Below, in pieces: positions 25,459 to 33,476 of a DNA stretch of 64,000 bases. Source of the stretch: Lentzea kentuckyensis (GTDB lineage: Bacteria; Actinomycetota; Actinomycetes; Mycobacteriales; Pseudonocardiaceae); NCBI RefSeq assembly GCF_002150765.1, contig NZ_MUYM01000003.1:1-64000 (forward strand), given 5' to 3'. The position numbers and the translations under genes are program-made. The notes below the pieces were generated by a model. The model did no database searches. It was given only the letters and a program-made list of their open reading frames with translations, and was not told the origin of the DNA. The stretch's first letter is position 1; each line of letters opens with the position of its first letter.

Positions 25459-25895
25459 GCGATCAACCCCGGCATCGCCGCCTCCGTCATCGAAAGCACC
25501 TCGTCGAACCCGGCATCGTCGCCGTAGTACGGGTCCGGCACGTCCACGCCGTCGGCGTCCGGATCGAACGAACGGAGCAGCCGGACGCGGTCGGGATCGG
25601 CCATCCGGCGCAACGCGCGGGCGTGTCCGGAGTCCAGGGCCACCAGCAGATCCGCGTCCAGATGAAGGGAGGACACCTGCGCCGCCACGTGGTCGGTGGG
25701 ATATCCGTTGGCCGCCAACGTCTTCAGTGCGCGCGGGTCTGCGGGGTCGCCGACGTGCCATCCACCGGTGCCGGCACTGGACACGGTGACGAAAGACGAC
25801 AATCCTTCCCGGGACAGCCACTCTCTGAACACGAGCGCTGCCACGGGGGACCGGCAGATGTTGCCGGTGCAGACGAAGGTGACGTGGACCTGCAT
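25437..25895 (-). CDS. ptpA: low molecular weight protein-tyrosine phosphatase
   Basis: 152 aa, standard length. Catalytic P-loop CTGNICRS with C9 and R15, and the general-acid DPYY motif at D121. Dephosphorylates phosphotyrosine in proteins in the cytoplasm; actinobacterial members may also be secreted. ATG 25895. Its position between cobD/SURF1 and cobC matches ptpA of Mycobacterium tuberculosis (Rv2234). It heads the minus-strand set continuing into the fructosamine-kinase-like gene, DUF1349 and SURF1, and is divergent from the small gene at 25980. Confidence 0.94.
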   Translation of the reverse strand: MQVHVTFVCTGNICRSPVAALVFREWLSREGLSSFVTVSSAGTGGWHVGDPADPRALKTLAANGYPTDHVAAQVSSLHLDADLLVALDSGHARALRRMADPDRVRLLRSFDPDADGVDVPDPYYGDDAGFDEVLSMTEAAMPGLIAWVREQL

Positions 25896-25979
25896 GTCGC
25901 GCAGCCTATGGGGTGCCGCCGCACGGTAACGCTCAACCGCTGTCGCAAGATGTACGGACAAACGACATGGAGGCCGCCC

Positions 25980-26186
25980 ATGCAGACAGGTACTGACGTG
26001 CCCCCGCAACGGGAGATCATCGGGTGTACCGACGCCCTCGGGCGCCGTCGTGCGTTCGAGGTGTACCTCAACGAGAAGGGTCGCGTCTGCTTCCGCACCC
26101 CGCCCGGTGAGTCGGCGCAGCTCGACGCCTTCCAGCTGGACGAGCTGATCAGCCACCTCACCGAGCTCCGCCGCTACATGCAGTGA
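25980..26186 (+). CDS. small conserved actinobacterial protein of unknown function
   Basis: 68 aa, MQTGTDVPPQREIIGCTDA to LISHLTELRRYMQ. No domain recognised. The composition looks like a compact alpha/beta protein with FEVYLNEKGRVCFRTPPGE in the middle. ATG 25980 is preceded by GGAGG (25969-25973) at good spacing. The frame is open far upstream, but that is the antisense of the phosphatase. It sits between ptpA and cobC, 36 bp before cobC, and may be cotranscribed with it. Confidence 0.75.
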   Translation: MQTGTDVPPQREIIGCTDALGRRRAFEVYLNEKGRVCFRTPPGESAQLDAFQLDELISHLTELRRYMQ

Positions 26187-26222
26187 CGCGGGGCTCTGCG
26201 CTGGTCGCCTAGAATCCGGGCG

Positions 26223-27218
26223 ATGACCAGCCCAGACCTGCGCCACCACGGTGACGTCGACGCCGCACCAGGCCTTGCCGACTTCGCCGTCAACGTGCGG
26301 GTGCCGCACCCGCCCGATTGGCTGCGCGAACGGCTGGCCGCGGCGCTCGACGGCCTTGGAACCTATCCCTCGAAGCTGGCAGATGAGCGTGCCCGTGAGG
26401 CAGTCGCACGCCGTCACGGGCGCTCGCCGGACGAGGTTCTGCTGCTCAACGGTGCCGCTGAGGGCTTCGCGCTGCTGCCGAAGCTCGCGCCGCGCCGTGC
26501 CGCGATCGTGCATCCGGGCTTCACCGAGCCCGAAGTGGCCTTCCGCGACGCCGGAATTCCGGTGGAACACGTGCTGCTCGACGGCGACTTCAAGCTCAAA
26601 GACACGTACGTGGACGCCGATCTGACCGTCATCGGCAACCCGACGAACCCGACGTCGGTGCTGCACGAGGCCGTGAAGCTCAAGACGTTGCCCGGCCGGC
26701 TCGTCGTCGACGAGGCGTTCATGGACGCCGTGCCCGGTGAGCCCGAGTCGCTCGCGCACGACCCCGAGGTGCTCGTGCTGCGCAGCCTCACCAAGACGTG
26801 GGGCTTGGCCGGGCTGCGGGCCGGCTACTTCCTCGGCGACCCGGAGACGCTCCAAAGGCTGGCGCACGGCCGCCCGCACTGGCCCGTCGGCAGCCTGACG
26901 CTGGAAGCGATCACGGCCTGCTGCGAACCCGAGGCGCTCGAAGCCTCGAAGCGGTTCGCGAAAGAAGCGGAAGAGTACGCCGCGTTCGCCTTGGAGCAGC
27001 TCCAAGATCTGGTCGTGGTTCGGCCGAAAGCGCCGTTCCTGCTGATCAGGGCGCCGAGGGGCACGCGGGAGGCGTTGCGGGACAAGGGGATCGCGGTACG
27101 CCGCTGCGACACGTTCCCCGGACTCGACGACACGTATCTGCGCGTGGCGATCCGGCCGCCGCGGGAGTTCGCGGTGTTCGTGGACGCGCTGCGGGTAGTG
27201 ATGGAGGAACTGGCTTGA
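26223..27218 (+). CDS. cobC: Rv2231c-type PLP-dependent aminotransferase/decarboxylase CobC
   Basis: 331 aa. Fold type I aminotransferase with GNPTNPTSV (138-146), the Asp of VVDEAF (D163) and the PLP lysine in SLTKTWGL (K191). CobC/CobD-like PLP proteins make the aminopropanol linker precursor of cobalamin; actinobacterial members of this Rv2231c group are annotated as CobC. Context supports it: cobD lies 2.8 kb upstream on the same strand. ATG 26223. The stop overlaps the Nif3 gene start (TTGA). Confidence 0.88.
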   Translation: MTSPDLRHHGDVDAAPGLADFAVNVRVPHPPDWLRERLAAALDGLGTYPSKLADERAREAVARRHGRSPDEVLLLNGAAEGFALLPKLAPRRAAIVHPGFTEPEVAFRDAGIPVEHVLLDGDFKLKDTYVDADLTVIGNPTNPTSVLHEAVKLKTLPGRLVVDEAFMDAVPGEPESLAHDPEVLVLRSLTKTWGLAGLRAGYFLGDPETLQRLAHGRPHWPVGSLTLEAITACCEPEALEASKRFAKEAEEYAAFALEQLQDLVVVRPKAPFLLIRAPRGTREALRDKGIAVRRCDTFPGLDDTYLRVAIRPPREFAVFVDALRVVMEELA

Positions 27219-28036
27219 AGCTCGCCGACGTGATCGCGGTGCTGGAGTCCGCGTATCCGCCGAAGACCGCCGAGAAGTGGGACGCGGTCGGCCTGGTCTG
27301 CGGTGACCCGGACGAGGAGGTCACCAGGGTCCTGGTCTGCGTGGACCCGACCTGGTCCACTGTGGACGAAGCGGTCGAGTCCGGGGCACAGCTGCTGCTC
27401 GCGCACCACCCGTTGCTCCTGAGAGGGGTCAACGGGGTTCCGGCCGACGACCCCAAGGGTGCGTTGGTGCACAAGCTGATTCGGAACCGCGCCGCCTTGT
27501 ATTGCGCGCACACCAACGCCGACAGCGCGTCGCCGGGAGTGTCGGACGCGCTCGCGGACGCCATCGGGCTCATCGTCACCGGACCGTTGGAGATGTCGGA
27601 CGACGACGTCGGCCTGGGTCGCATCGGCGAGCTGCCGGAGGCCGAACCGCTGCGGGTCTTCGCCCAGCGCGTGGCCGACGCGTTGCCCGGCACGGTGCAG
27701 GGCGTCCGGGCAGCCGGCGATCCGGAACGCCTGATCAAACGGGTCGCGGTGTGCGGCGGAGCGGGCGACAGCTTCCTCGGCACGGTGCGGCGCGCGGGCG
27801 TCGACGCCTACGTGACGGCCGATCTGCGCCACCACCCGGCGAGCGAGCACCTGGAGTCCGGCGGGCCCGCGTTGGTGGACGTGGCGCACTGGGCCAGCGA
27901 GTGGCCGTGGTGCGAGCAGGCGGCGGAGATCCTGCGGCAGGCCTTCGGCGGTAGGGTCGACGTACTCGTCTCCACCCGCCGGACCGATCCGTGGACAGTC
28001 GGTGCGACGAGCAAAGCAGTAGGAGGACTTGCGTGA
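27215..28036 (+). CDS. Nif3-like dinuclear metal centre protein
   Basis: 273 aa. Metal-ligand segments typical of Nif3/DUF34: [12 protein letters not shown] (H64, H65), [11 protein letters not shown] (H99, D103) and the C-terminal [12 protein letters not shown]. Family members form toroidal hexamers and have been linked to GTP cyclohydrolase-like or metal-chaperone roles; no firm function. TTG start at 27215 overlaps the cobC stop (TTGA) with GGAGG at 27203-27207. The next gene also overlaps by 4 bp, so cobC, nif3 and the zinc-ribbon gene form one coupled operon. Confidence 0.92.
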   Translation: MKLADVIAVLESAYPPKTAEKWDAVGLVCGDPDEEVTRVLVCVDPTWSTVDEAVESGAQLLLAHHPLLLRGVNGVPADDPKGALVHKLIRNRAALYCAHTNADSASPGVSDALADAIGLIVTGPLEMSDDDVGLGRIGELPEAEPLRVFAQRVADALPGTVQGVRAAGDPERLIKRVAVCGGAGDSFLGTVRRAGVDAYVTADLRHHPASEHLESGGPALVDVAHWASEWPWCEQAAEILRQAFGGRVDVLVSTRRTDPWTVGATSKAVGGLA

Positions 28037-28770
28037 AAGCCGATCCCGCAGTGCAGCGCAGGCTGCTCGACCTTGCCGAGGTCGACGCCGAACTGGCGCG
28101 TGTCACCCACCGTCGCCGCACGCTGCCCGAAATCGCGGAGATCGCCGAGGCCGAGCAGCAGGTCCGCGTGAAGCAGGACGCGCTGGTGGACGTCGAGACG
28201 ACCCTCGGCGACCTCGACCGCGACGTGAAGCGCCAGGAAACCGAGATCGACCAGGTCCGCGCCCGCGAGGAGCGCGACCGCAAGCTGATGCAGTCCGGCT
28301 CGGTCGGCGCCAAGCAGCTCACCGACCTGGAGCACGAGCTCGCCACGCTCCAGCGCCGCCAGGGCGTCCTCGAGGACGACCTGCTGGAGCTGATGGAACG
28401 CCGCGAGGCCGTGGAGGCCAACGCGTCGTTCGCCCGCGTGGAGCTCGACAAGGCCCGCGCGACCCTGGAGGACGCCGCTGCCCGCCGTGACGCCGCTCTC
28501 GCCGACCTGGAGTCGACCGAGACCAGGCGCACCGCGGACCGCTCGGTGATGGCCAAGGGCTTCCCGGACGACCTGCTGAAGATCTACGACCGCCAGCGTG
28601 AGCAGCGCGGCATCGGTGCGGCGCCGTTCCAGTCGCGCCGATGCGGAGCGTGCCGGATCGAACTCGACCGCGGTGCGGTGTCGAAGCTGCAGGAAGCGGC
28701 GGCGGACGAGATCGTGCGCTGCGAGGAGTGCGGCGCCATTCTGGTCCGCGTCGCGCAACCGAAGGCCTGA
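28033..28770 (+). CDS. coiled-coil C4 zinc-ribbon protein (Rv2229c/CT398 type)
   Basis: 245 aa. About 190 residues of heptad-rich coiled coil, then a C-terminal zinc ribbon with two CxxC pairs ([10 protein letters not shown] and [10 protein letters not shown]). This matches the CT398/zf-RING_7 family (Rv2229c), a conserved partner of Nif3 in actinobacteria; function undetermined, possibly a structural or nucleic-acid-binding adaptor. GTG 28033 overlaps the Nif3 stop (GTGA) after AGGAGGA. In mycobacteria an RNase H/phosphatase gene follows; here the neighbour is an unrelated convergent regulator whose stop codon is directly adjacent. Confidence 0.9.
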   Translation: MKADPAVQRRLLDLAEVDAELARVTHRRRTLPEIAEIAEAEQQVRVKQDALVDVETTLGDLDRDVKRQETEIDQVRAREERDRKLMQSGSVGAKQLTDLEHELATLQRRQGVLEDDLLELMERREAVEANASFARVELDKARATLEDAAARRDAALADLESTETRRTADRSVMAKGFPDDLLKIYDRQREQRGIGAAPFQSRRCGACRIELDRGAVSKLQEAAADEIVRCEECGAILVRVAQPKA

Positions 28771-29618
28771 TCACCCGCCGGCCAGCTTGGCGGTCACCGT
28801 GTCGACCTGGGGCAGGCCGAACTGGCGGTAGAGCACCAGCGCGCGCTGCCAGTGCTCAGCGGCTCGGTCGTGCTCGCTCAAGGCGGCGTGGGCGTCACCG
28901 ATGCCCTCGTGTGCTCGCGCGCGTTCGTGCAGTTCCGGCCCCGGCTCCAGGCCGAGCTCGGACACCAGCGCCTGCCGCGCCCGGCGGTAGGCCTCCAGGG
29001 CCTCGGACCGGCGTCCGGCCCGGTACAGCCCGGTCATCAGCAGCCCGTGCAACCGCTCCCGCAACGGATGCTCCCGCACCAGATCGGTCAGCTCACCGAG
29101 CACCGCCTCGTGCAGACCACAGGCGAGCTCGGCCTCGTACAGCGCCTCGACGGCGGCGAGGCGCTGTACGGCGAGTCCGCGTGCCCAGCCGGCGAGCACC
29201 GGCACCTCCACGTCCGCGAACGGGTCGCCCCGCCACAACGTCAGCGCGGCACGCAGCGACTCGATCGCGCGCTGCGGCTCCCGTTCCGAGGCCGCCACCC
29301 CCGCCTTGACCAGCGCCTCGAACCGCGCGGCGTCGACCTCGTCCTGCCCGGCCGCAGCCGGTAGCCGGTCTCGCTGAACGACAGCCGATCCGGGGTGTCC
29401 AGCGCACCGTGCAGCCGATGCAGCTGCAGCTGCAGCTTCTGCGCCGCCCGCGGGTCCGGCCGATCACCCCACAACGCGTCGGTCAGCACGTCCACCGGCA
29501 CAGGCTGGTTCGCCCGCGCCAGCAACACCCCGAGCAGGGTCCGCTGCAGCCGGCCCGACAAGACCTCCACCCGGTCGTCGCACCGCACCTCCACCGGTCC
29601 CATCACGCGAAACTCCAT
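28771..29618 (-). pseudogene. SARP/BTAD-type (AfsR-like) transcriptional regulator, frameshifted
   Basis: The N-terminal OmpR-like winged helix (MEFRVMGPVEVRCDD, then LQRTLLGVLLARANQPV, GYRLRP) starts at ATG 29618. The bacterial transcriptional activation domain (AARFEALVKAG onward, ending with ELGLEPGPELHERARAHEG) is in another frame. The break lies about 29350-29365; 848 bp is one base short of a whole number of codons, so a single-base deletion explains it. Intact, it would be about 282 aa with a short C-terminal TPR-like tail. Such regulators activate antibiotic clusters, and this one borders the NRPS region. Either a real lesion or a sequence error. Confidence 0.85.
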
Positions 29619-29640
29619 GCGCCCCCCCACCATCCGGTCA

Positions 29641-29674
29641 CGCTCTCCTCGGAGTCTCGCATCCGAGGAGAGCG
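29641..29674. terminator. perfect hairpin downstream of secreted-protein gene
   Basis: CGCTCTCCTCGGA (29641-29653) and TCCGAGGAGAGCG (29662-29674), a 13-bp perfect stem with an 8-base loop, between the secreted-protein stop (29705) and the SARP start (29618). Probable terminator; no T-tract. Confidence 0.75.
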
Positions 29675-29704
29675 CTTTCGGGCGTTCAGGACATCCGCGG
29701 CAGG

Positions 29705-30067
29705 TCAGGCCGTGTCGGTCGACCAACCGGAGCACCGGTCGATCCCGGGCTGGATGTTCACGCAGGCCTTGTAGTCGATCCGGGTCCCTTCGCTGTACGA
29801 CTTGTCGTACTTGGCGCTCGAGTTGCACCCACCGCCCATGTCGTGTCGGTTCTCGGAGCCCCTGTTGATCCGGTACACGAGGTAGACGGGGTTGCCGTCG
29901 CAGCCCGTGTCGTACAGGCGGAAGATCTCGCCGTCCGATTGGAAGGTCGCCCTGGCCCCGGTGGTGCTGGCGCTGCTGTCCGCGTGCGCCGCCGGCATGG
30001 TCAGCATCGCGCCGCCGACGGCGAGCGCGAGCGACGCGCCGAGTGTGAGCGCTGCCTTCTTGATCAT
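29705..30067 (-). CDS. small secreted protein of unknown function
   Basis: 120 aa. Signal peptide with MIKKAALTLGASLALAVGG core and AHADSS cleavage site. The mature region has cysteines in YDTGCDGNP, GGCNSS, KACVN and DRCSGW, suggesting two disulfides, and aromatic-rich strands (FRLYDTG, VYLVYRINRG). I do not recognise the family. ATG 30067 is chosen; a longer in-frame start would put the signal sequence in the middle of the protein. Flanked by hairpins on both sides, so probably a monocistronic transcript. Confidence 0.75.
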   Translation of the reverse strand: MIKKAALTLGASLALAVGGAMLTMPAAHADSSASTTGARATFQSDGEIFRLYDTGCDGNPVYLVYRINRGSENRHDMGGGCNSSAKYDKSYSEGTRIDYKACVNIQPGIDRCSGWSTDTA

Positions 30068-30136
30068 TATTGGACCGCCTCTGATTCGTTCGACGTCCTC
30101 CGGCTCCCCGGCCGGTGACATGAACAAGAATCTCGA

Positions 30137-30175
30137 CGGCGCTTTCACCGGACTTTCGCGACGATGAAAGCGCCG
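30137..30175. terminator. hairpin downstream of GNAT gene
   Basis: CGGCGCTTTCA (30137-30147) and TGAAAGCGCCG (30165-30175) form a perfect 11-bp stem with a 17-base loop, just after the stop of the acetyltransferase gene (30195, minus strand). Probable terminator. Confidence 0.7.
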
Positions 30176-30194
30176 ACCCGGCGACCCGGCTCTG

Positions 30195-31142
30195 TCAGAC
30201 GTCCAACGCCCAGCGCACGTACCTGATGTCAGGCACGAACCCGGTCCTCACGAAGACTTCGGGCGCCCCCACCGCACTCGCGGACTCGACGCGCAGGCTG
30301 GCCTGGTCGTATCCCTGCTCCTTCGCGGCCAGCAACGCGTGCGCCAGAAGCGCACTGCAAGCGCCCCGCCCCCGGTACTCCGGGACCGTTCCGATGACCA
30401 TGAAGTGCGCGTCGCGGATGCCGGTGGCCTCCGTGTCCGCGTCCCAGGACATGGTGACCAGCAGGCTCACCGGCTTGTCCCCGTCCCGGACCAGGAAGCT
30501 GAGGCCCGGCCGGAACGTCTGGTTGGTGATCTTGTTCCGCCAGAGGTCCGAGGGCATCGGCACCGCTACCCCCGCGAACGACGCGTTCCGGGTGGCGCGG
30601 AAGTCCTCGTCGTTCTGCTCCGACCACGGCTCGACCCGCAGACCCGCGGGGAACGCGACCGGTCGGAGTTCGCGCAGTGGGTGCTCCATGCGCTGGTAGT
30701 AGCGACCCGGCGCGAAGCCGTGGGCGCCGAGGAGTTCGGCCACGCCGGCGATGTGCTCGGCCTTGTTGACGTCGATCGCGAGCTTCAGCGTCGGGTGGTG
30801 CAGTTCGTGCAGCACCTTCGCCGCCTCGATCCCGGCCCGCACGAGCGTCGTGCCGATGCCTCGGCGGCGGTAGGCGGGGTGGACGCCACCGTCCAGGAAG
30901 ACCCGGTGGACCTCCTCGGCGGACGGCTTGTACTGGACCTTCATGTAGCCGACCATCGCGTCGCCGTCGAATGCCGCGAGGCTGCCGCGTTCCATGTCCG
31001 CGTACGGGTCGACGATCTCCGTGAGGGTGTCCTCGGCGGTGTAGTTCTCGCCGATCTTGTCCACGGTCTCGATCGCGTTGAGGAGGTCGGCCGACGACTG
31101 GGCGTCCTCGGCGGTGAGCGGACGCCACGTGAGTTCCTGCAT
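30195..31142 (-). CDS. tandem GNAT-domain N-acetyltransferase
   Basis: 315 aa with two GNAT folds. The first has the acetyl-CoA loop in VHPAYRRRGIGTTLVRAGIE (about 95-114) and the second in VPEYRGRGACSALLAHALLA (about 255-274). A two-domain layout also occurs in mycothiol synthase MshD, but the surrounding residues do not convince me it is MshD, so the acceptor is left open. ATG 31142 gives MQELTWRPLTAEDA, a normal GNAT start. It stands alone between two hairpins and has no obvious link to the NRPS operon. Confidence 0.85.
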   Translation of the reverse strand: MQELTWRPLTAEDAQSSADLLNAIETVDKIGENYTAEDTLTEIVDPYADMERGSLAAFDGDAMVGYMKVQYKPSAEEVHRVFLDGGVHPAYRRRGIGTTLVRAGIEAAKVLHELHHPTLKLAIDVNKAEHIAGVAELLGAHGFAPGRYYQRMEHPLRELRPVAFPAGLRVEPWSEQNDEDFRATRNASFAGVAVPMPSDLWRNKITNQTFRPGLSFLVRDGDKPVSLLVTMSWDADTEATGIRDAHFMVIGTVPEYRGRGACSALLAHALLAAKEQGYDQASLRVESASAVGAPEVFVRTGFVPDIRYVRWALDV

Positions 31143-31190
31143 GTGGGCGACCGTATTGGGCTCGGCGGCGGGCTGTCGCTCGATTAACGC

Positions 31191-31225
31191 CGAGAGGGGC
31201 CATCCACAACGGACAGACCCTCTCG
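31191..31225. terminator. hairpin downstream of small secreted-protein gene
   Basis: CGAGAGGG (31191-31198) and CCCTCTCG (31218-31225), 8-bp perfect stem with a 19-base loop, between the stop at 31237 and the GNAT start at 31142 on the minus strand. Probable terminator, weaker than the others. Confidence 0.55.
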
Positions 31226-31236
31226 TCAACGCGGTG

Positions 31237-31497
31237 TTACCTGTACCAAAGACCGATGGCGCCGATCTTGAGCGGCACGGCCCAGTGGCAGTCGTAGTCC
31301 CGTCCGAAGTAGATCTTCTCGCGTGCGACCGCCAGGGCGTTGCACTTCGCGCTGCCCCAGATGTCGTCGTTGTAGGTCTCGCCGCTGAACGTCCAGCCGC
31401 CGTCCAACAACACCGGCGCGGCGGACGCGGCCGTCGGTGCCAGCACTCCGAGCGCGAGAGCGGCCAGCGCTCCGGTCAACACCATGCTCTTCTTCAT
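31237..31497 (-). CDS. very small secreted protein of unknown function
   Basis: 86 aa. Signal peptide (MKKSMVLTGALAALALGVLA, cleavage near ASAAP) leaves a mature peptide of about 58 residues with two cysteines (AKCNALA and YDCHW), likely one disulfide. Not recognised. ATG 31497. It lies 28 bp downstream of the last membrane gene of the lipopeptide operon and could be its final gene or a separate unit. Short tryptophan/tyrosine-rich mature peptide (TYNDDIWGS, DCHWAVP). Confidence 0.7.
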   Translation of the reverse strand: MKKSMVLTGALAALALGVLAPTAASAAPVLLDGGWTFSGETYNDDIWGSAKCNALAVAREKIYFGRDYDCHWAVPLKIGAIGLWYR

Positions 31498-31525
31498 TTC
31501 CCCCAGCTTTCCTTCACTTTGTTCC

Positions 31526-32077
31526 TCAGTGCCAGGACCAGCGGCCTGGGCGGGGATTGCGGTGGCCGCGGATCAGCAGCAGCACGCTGACCGGGACCAT
31601 CAGGATCAGTGGCAGCAACCCGAGCACCCAGGCCACCTCGATCGGCGGTCCGGGGCGTGGACCGACCGGGATCGAGACCTCGCCGCTGCCGTGCCCCTGC
31701 GGACCGTCCATTGTGAACTGGAACTTCCAGGTCCCCTCGTCCTCCAGCAGGAAGGTGTCGAGGCCCCAGCGGTCGCGCTGGCGCGGGTAGCGGGCCAGGT
31801 CGTCGCCGGGGGTGTTGGTGGCCTCGCCCGCGGGATTGACCATGAGCAGCTTGCCGCTGTGGTCGGCGATGCCGTCGGCCGGCAGGAAGGTGAAGTCCAG
31901 GGACTTGCCCGCCGACAACGGCCAGTCGCTGAACGAGACCTGCATCGTGTACGGACCGATGACCGCGGTTTCGGAGTGCACCGCCGGAACCGGGTCCACC
32001 GCGAAGGCCGGGGTGGCCGACAGCACGACCGCGGTCACCGCGCCCAGCAGGGCGGCGACGCGTTGGGAGAGACGCAT
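31526..32077 (-). CDS. secreted, C-terminally membrane-anchored protein of unknown function
   Basis: 183 aa. Signal peptide (cleavage near AFAVD), a beta-rich extracytoplasmic domain (about 28-140) with YTMQVSFSDWPLSAGKSLDF and GTWKFQFTMDGPQGHG, then a C-terminal helix (VAWVLGLLPLILMVPVSVLLL) and short basic tail. The layout recalls FixH/YtkA- or CopC-like domains, but I cannot assign a family. Only 1 bp separates it from the preceding ten-helix membrane protein, so the two are surely cotranscribed and may form a complex. Tail of the lipopeptide operon. Confidence 0.75.
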   Translation of the reverse strand: MRLSQRVAALLGAVTAVVLSATPAFAVDPVPAVHSETAVIGPYTMQVSFSDWPLSAGKSLDFTFLPADGIADHSGKLLMVNPAGEATNTPGDDLARYPRQRDRWGLDTFLLEDEGTWKFQFTMDGPQGHGSGEVSIPVGPRPGPPIEVAWVLGLLPLILMVPVSVLLLIRGHRNPRPGRWSWH

Positions 32078-32078
32078 G

Positions 32079-33149
32079 TCAGTTCACCTCCGCGCGGGGA
32101 CCCAGGTTGCGCAACGGATGTGCGAACCACCAGCCGAGCCAGGCGGCCAGTGCCGCCAGCAGCACGCCGACCGCACCGGCGAACAGACCTGGTCTGCGGG
32201 TCATGTCGAACAGGTGGTCCTGCATGAGGTAGCTGAGCAGCAGCACCACGCCGGCCACCGCGCCCGCGGCGGGCATGACCACCTTGGGGGACAGCTTTCC
32301 CTTGCGGCCCATCGTCAGCGCCACGTCGAGGAGTACCGCGGCCACCGGCAGCAGCATCGGGTACATGATCGCCATCCTGGGCAGGCCGGACACGCCGTCG
32401 CGCAACGGCAGGCCGACGCTGCCCGCGTAGACCTCCGCGGCCCACGGCCCGAAGTACCAGTCCACGACGTGCAGCACGCCGAAGCACAGGCCGGTCAGGG
32501 TGACCCAGCCGGGACGGCGCACCACCCCGGCCACCAGCACCAGTGCCAGCACGTCGACCACGGTGATCGTCACCGACCTGGGCTGGGCCCAGAACAGCGC
32601 GAAGATCACGGTGGCCATGCTGGTGGCCACACTGACCACCAGGCCCCAGCGGCCCCACCGGTGTTCCCGCAGCCCGGCGAAGGCCAGGATCGTGCCCACG
32701 CAGATGCCGACGCCGCCGAGGGCCAGGCCGACGTGCGGGGGCGAGTTCAGCGTCACGTCGAAGCCGTAGATGGAGTGCCACCACAGGTCGCCCAGCCCGT
32801 ATAGCAGTTCGATGGCCGAGCCGATCCCGGCCACCAGGAAGCCGACGGGAGCCCGGAAGGTGCCGAGCACGGTCACCGCGGCCGCGGCGCTTTCGGAGTC
32901 CTCGGTGCCGCGGCGTCTGTCCGCTGTGCGCCGCAGCACGATGTAGAGGCTGGTCAGCCCGGCGATCACCGGGGCTAAATAGATCAGCAGGTGGGAGGCT
33001 GTGAAGAAGGTGTCAGGGCCGACGTCGTCGTGCCACTGCACGTCCCACACCACCCCCAGGTTCTCGCAGAGGATCGCGACCAGCAGGATCCAGCTGCCGA
33101 TCGCCTCCATCCGATCCGGGCGTTTGGCCGTGGTGCTCTCTTGCGCCAT
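32079..33149 (-). CDS. multi-pass membrane protein of unknown function
   Basis: 356 aa with about ten predicted membrane helices, including WILLVAILCENLGVVWDV, HLLIYLAPVIAGLTSLYIVL and a final GLFAGAVGVLLAALAAWLGWW. Several His/Trp/Asp residues near helix ends (WDVQWHDD, GDLWWHS, LHVVDWYFG) could bind metal or haem; that is speculation. No transporter signature recognised. ATG 33149 is preferred over the adjacent GTG 33152 by spacing to GAGGGA. Same strand as and 55 bp after mbtH. With the 183-aa gene it may export, modify or give immunity to the lipopeptide. Confidence 0.75.
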   Translation of the reverse strand: MAQESTTAKRPDRMEAIGSWILLVAILCENLGVVWDVQWHDDVGPDTFFTASHLLIYLAPVIAGLTSLYIVLRRTADRRRGTEDSESAAAAVTVLGTFRAPVGFLVAGIGSAIELLYGLGDLWWHSIYGFDVTLNSPPHVGLALGGVGICVGTILAFAGLREHRWGRWGLVVSVATSMATVIFALFWAQPRSVTITVVDVLALVLVAGVVRRPGWVTLTGLCFGVLHVVDWYFGPWAAEVYAGSVGLPLRDGVSGLPRMAIMYPMLLPVAAVLLDVALTMGRKGKLSPKVVMPAAGAVAGVVLLLSYLMQDHLFDMTRRPGLFAGAVGVLLAALAAWLGWWFAHPLRNLGPRAEVN

Positions 33150-33203
33150 CACTCGTTCCCTCGGTAGGCGCCGTACATGATCAGCTCGGTGGAGCGGTTG
33201 CCG

Positions 33204-33419
33204 TCAGGAGGCGGCCTGCTGCTCCATCCGCTTGCGCAGGCTCAGCGGGCGCATGTCGGTCCACACCTCGCCGATGTGGTCCAGGCACTCCTGCTTGGTG
33301 CCGCGCTTGCCCTCGGCGCGCCAGCCGGCGGGCAGCTCGCGGTGCTCCAGCCAGATCGAGTACTGCTCCTCGTCGTTGAGCACGACCAGGTAGGTGAAGG
33401 GGTCGTTCTCGGTGGTCAT
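33204..33419 (-). CDS. MbtH-like NRPS accessory protein
   Basis: 71 aa. Typical MbtH pattern: FTYLVVLNDEEQYSIWLEH, then PAGWRAEG and CLDHIGEVWTDMRPLSLR, including the conserved tryptophans. These proteins bind adenylation domains and are needed for their folding or activity, so this one probably serves the NRPS and/or stand-alone A domain of this operon. ATG 33419 preceded by GGAGG. The 57-bp gap before it holds an AT-rich segment and one copy of a recurrent palindrome. Confidence 0.95.
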   Translation of the reverse strand: MTTENDPFTYLVVLNDEEQYSIWLEHRELPAGWRAEGKRGTKQECLDHIGEVWTDMRPLSLRKRMEQQAAS

Positions 33420-33428
33420 CTTCTTACC

Positions 33429-33439
33429 TCCACAGTGGA
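33429..33439. repeat. intergenic copy of recurrent palindrome TCCACWGTGGA
   Basis: TCCACAGTGGA lies ten bases upstream of the mbtH ATG and overlaps its ribosome site. The same odd palindrome (central A or T) occurs inside genes at 6710-6720, 27356-27366, 39969-39979, 45193-45203, 48196-48206, 50741-50751, 58334-58344, 60661-60671 and 61505-61515. Confidence 0.8.
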
Positions 33440-33476
33440 CGGTGTTGTTACTTTCCCGCGGTTTTCTATAGGGCTT
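33440..33476 (-). promoter_or_regulatory. AT-rich segment with two TATAGAA copies before mbtH
   Basis: On the minus strand TATAGAAG and TATAGAAA occur 12 bp apart between the acyl carrier protein stop and mbtH, strikingly AT-rich for this DNA. It could supply a -10 element for separate mbtH expression; no good -35 was found. Confidence 0.3.

Noticed and set aside
30195..31142. Mycothiol synthase MshD
   Set aside because: It has two GNAT domains like MshD, but I could not see MshD-specific residues and the context gives no support.
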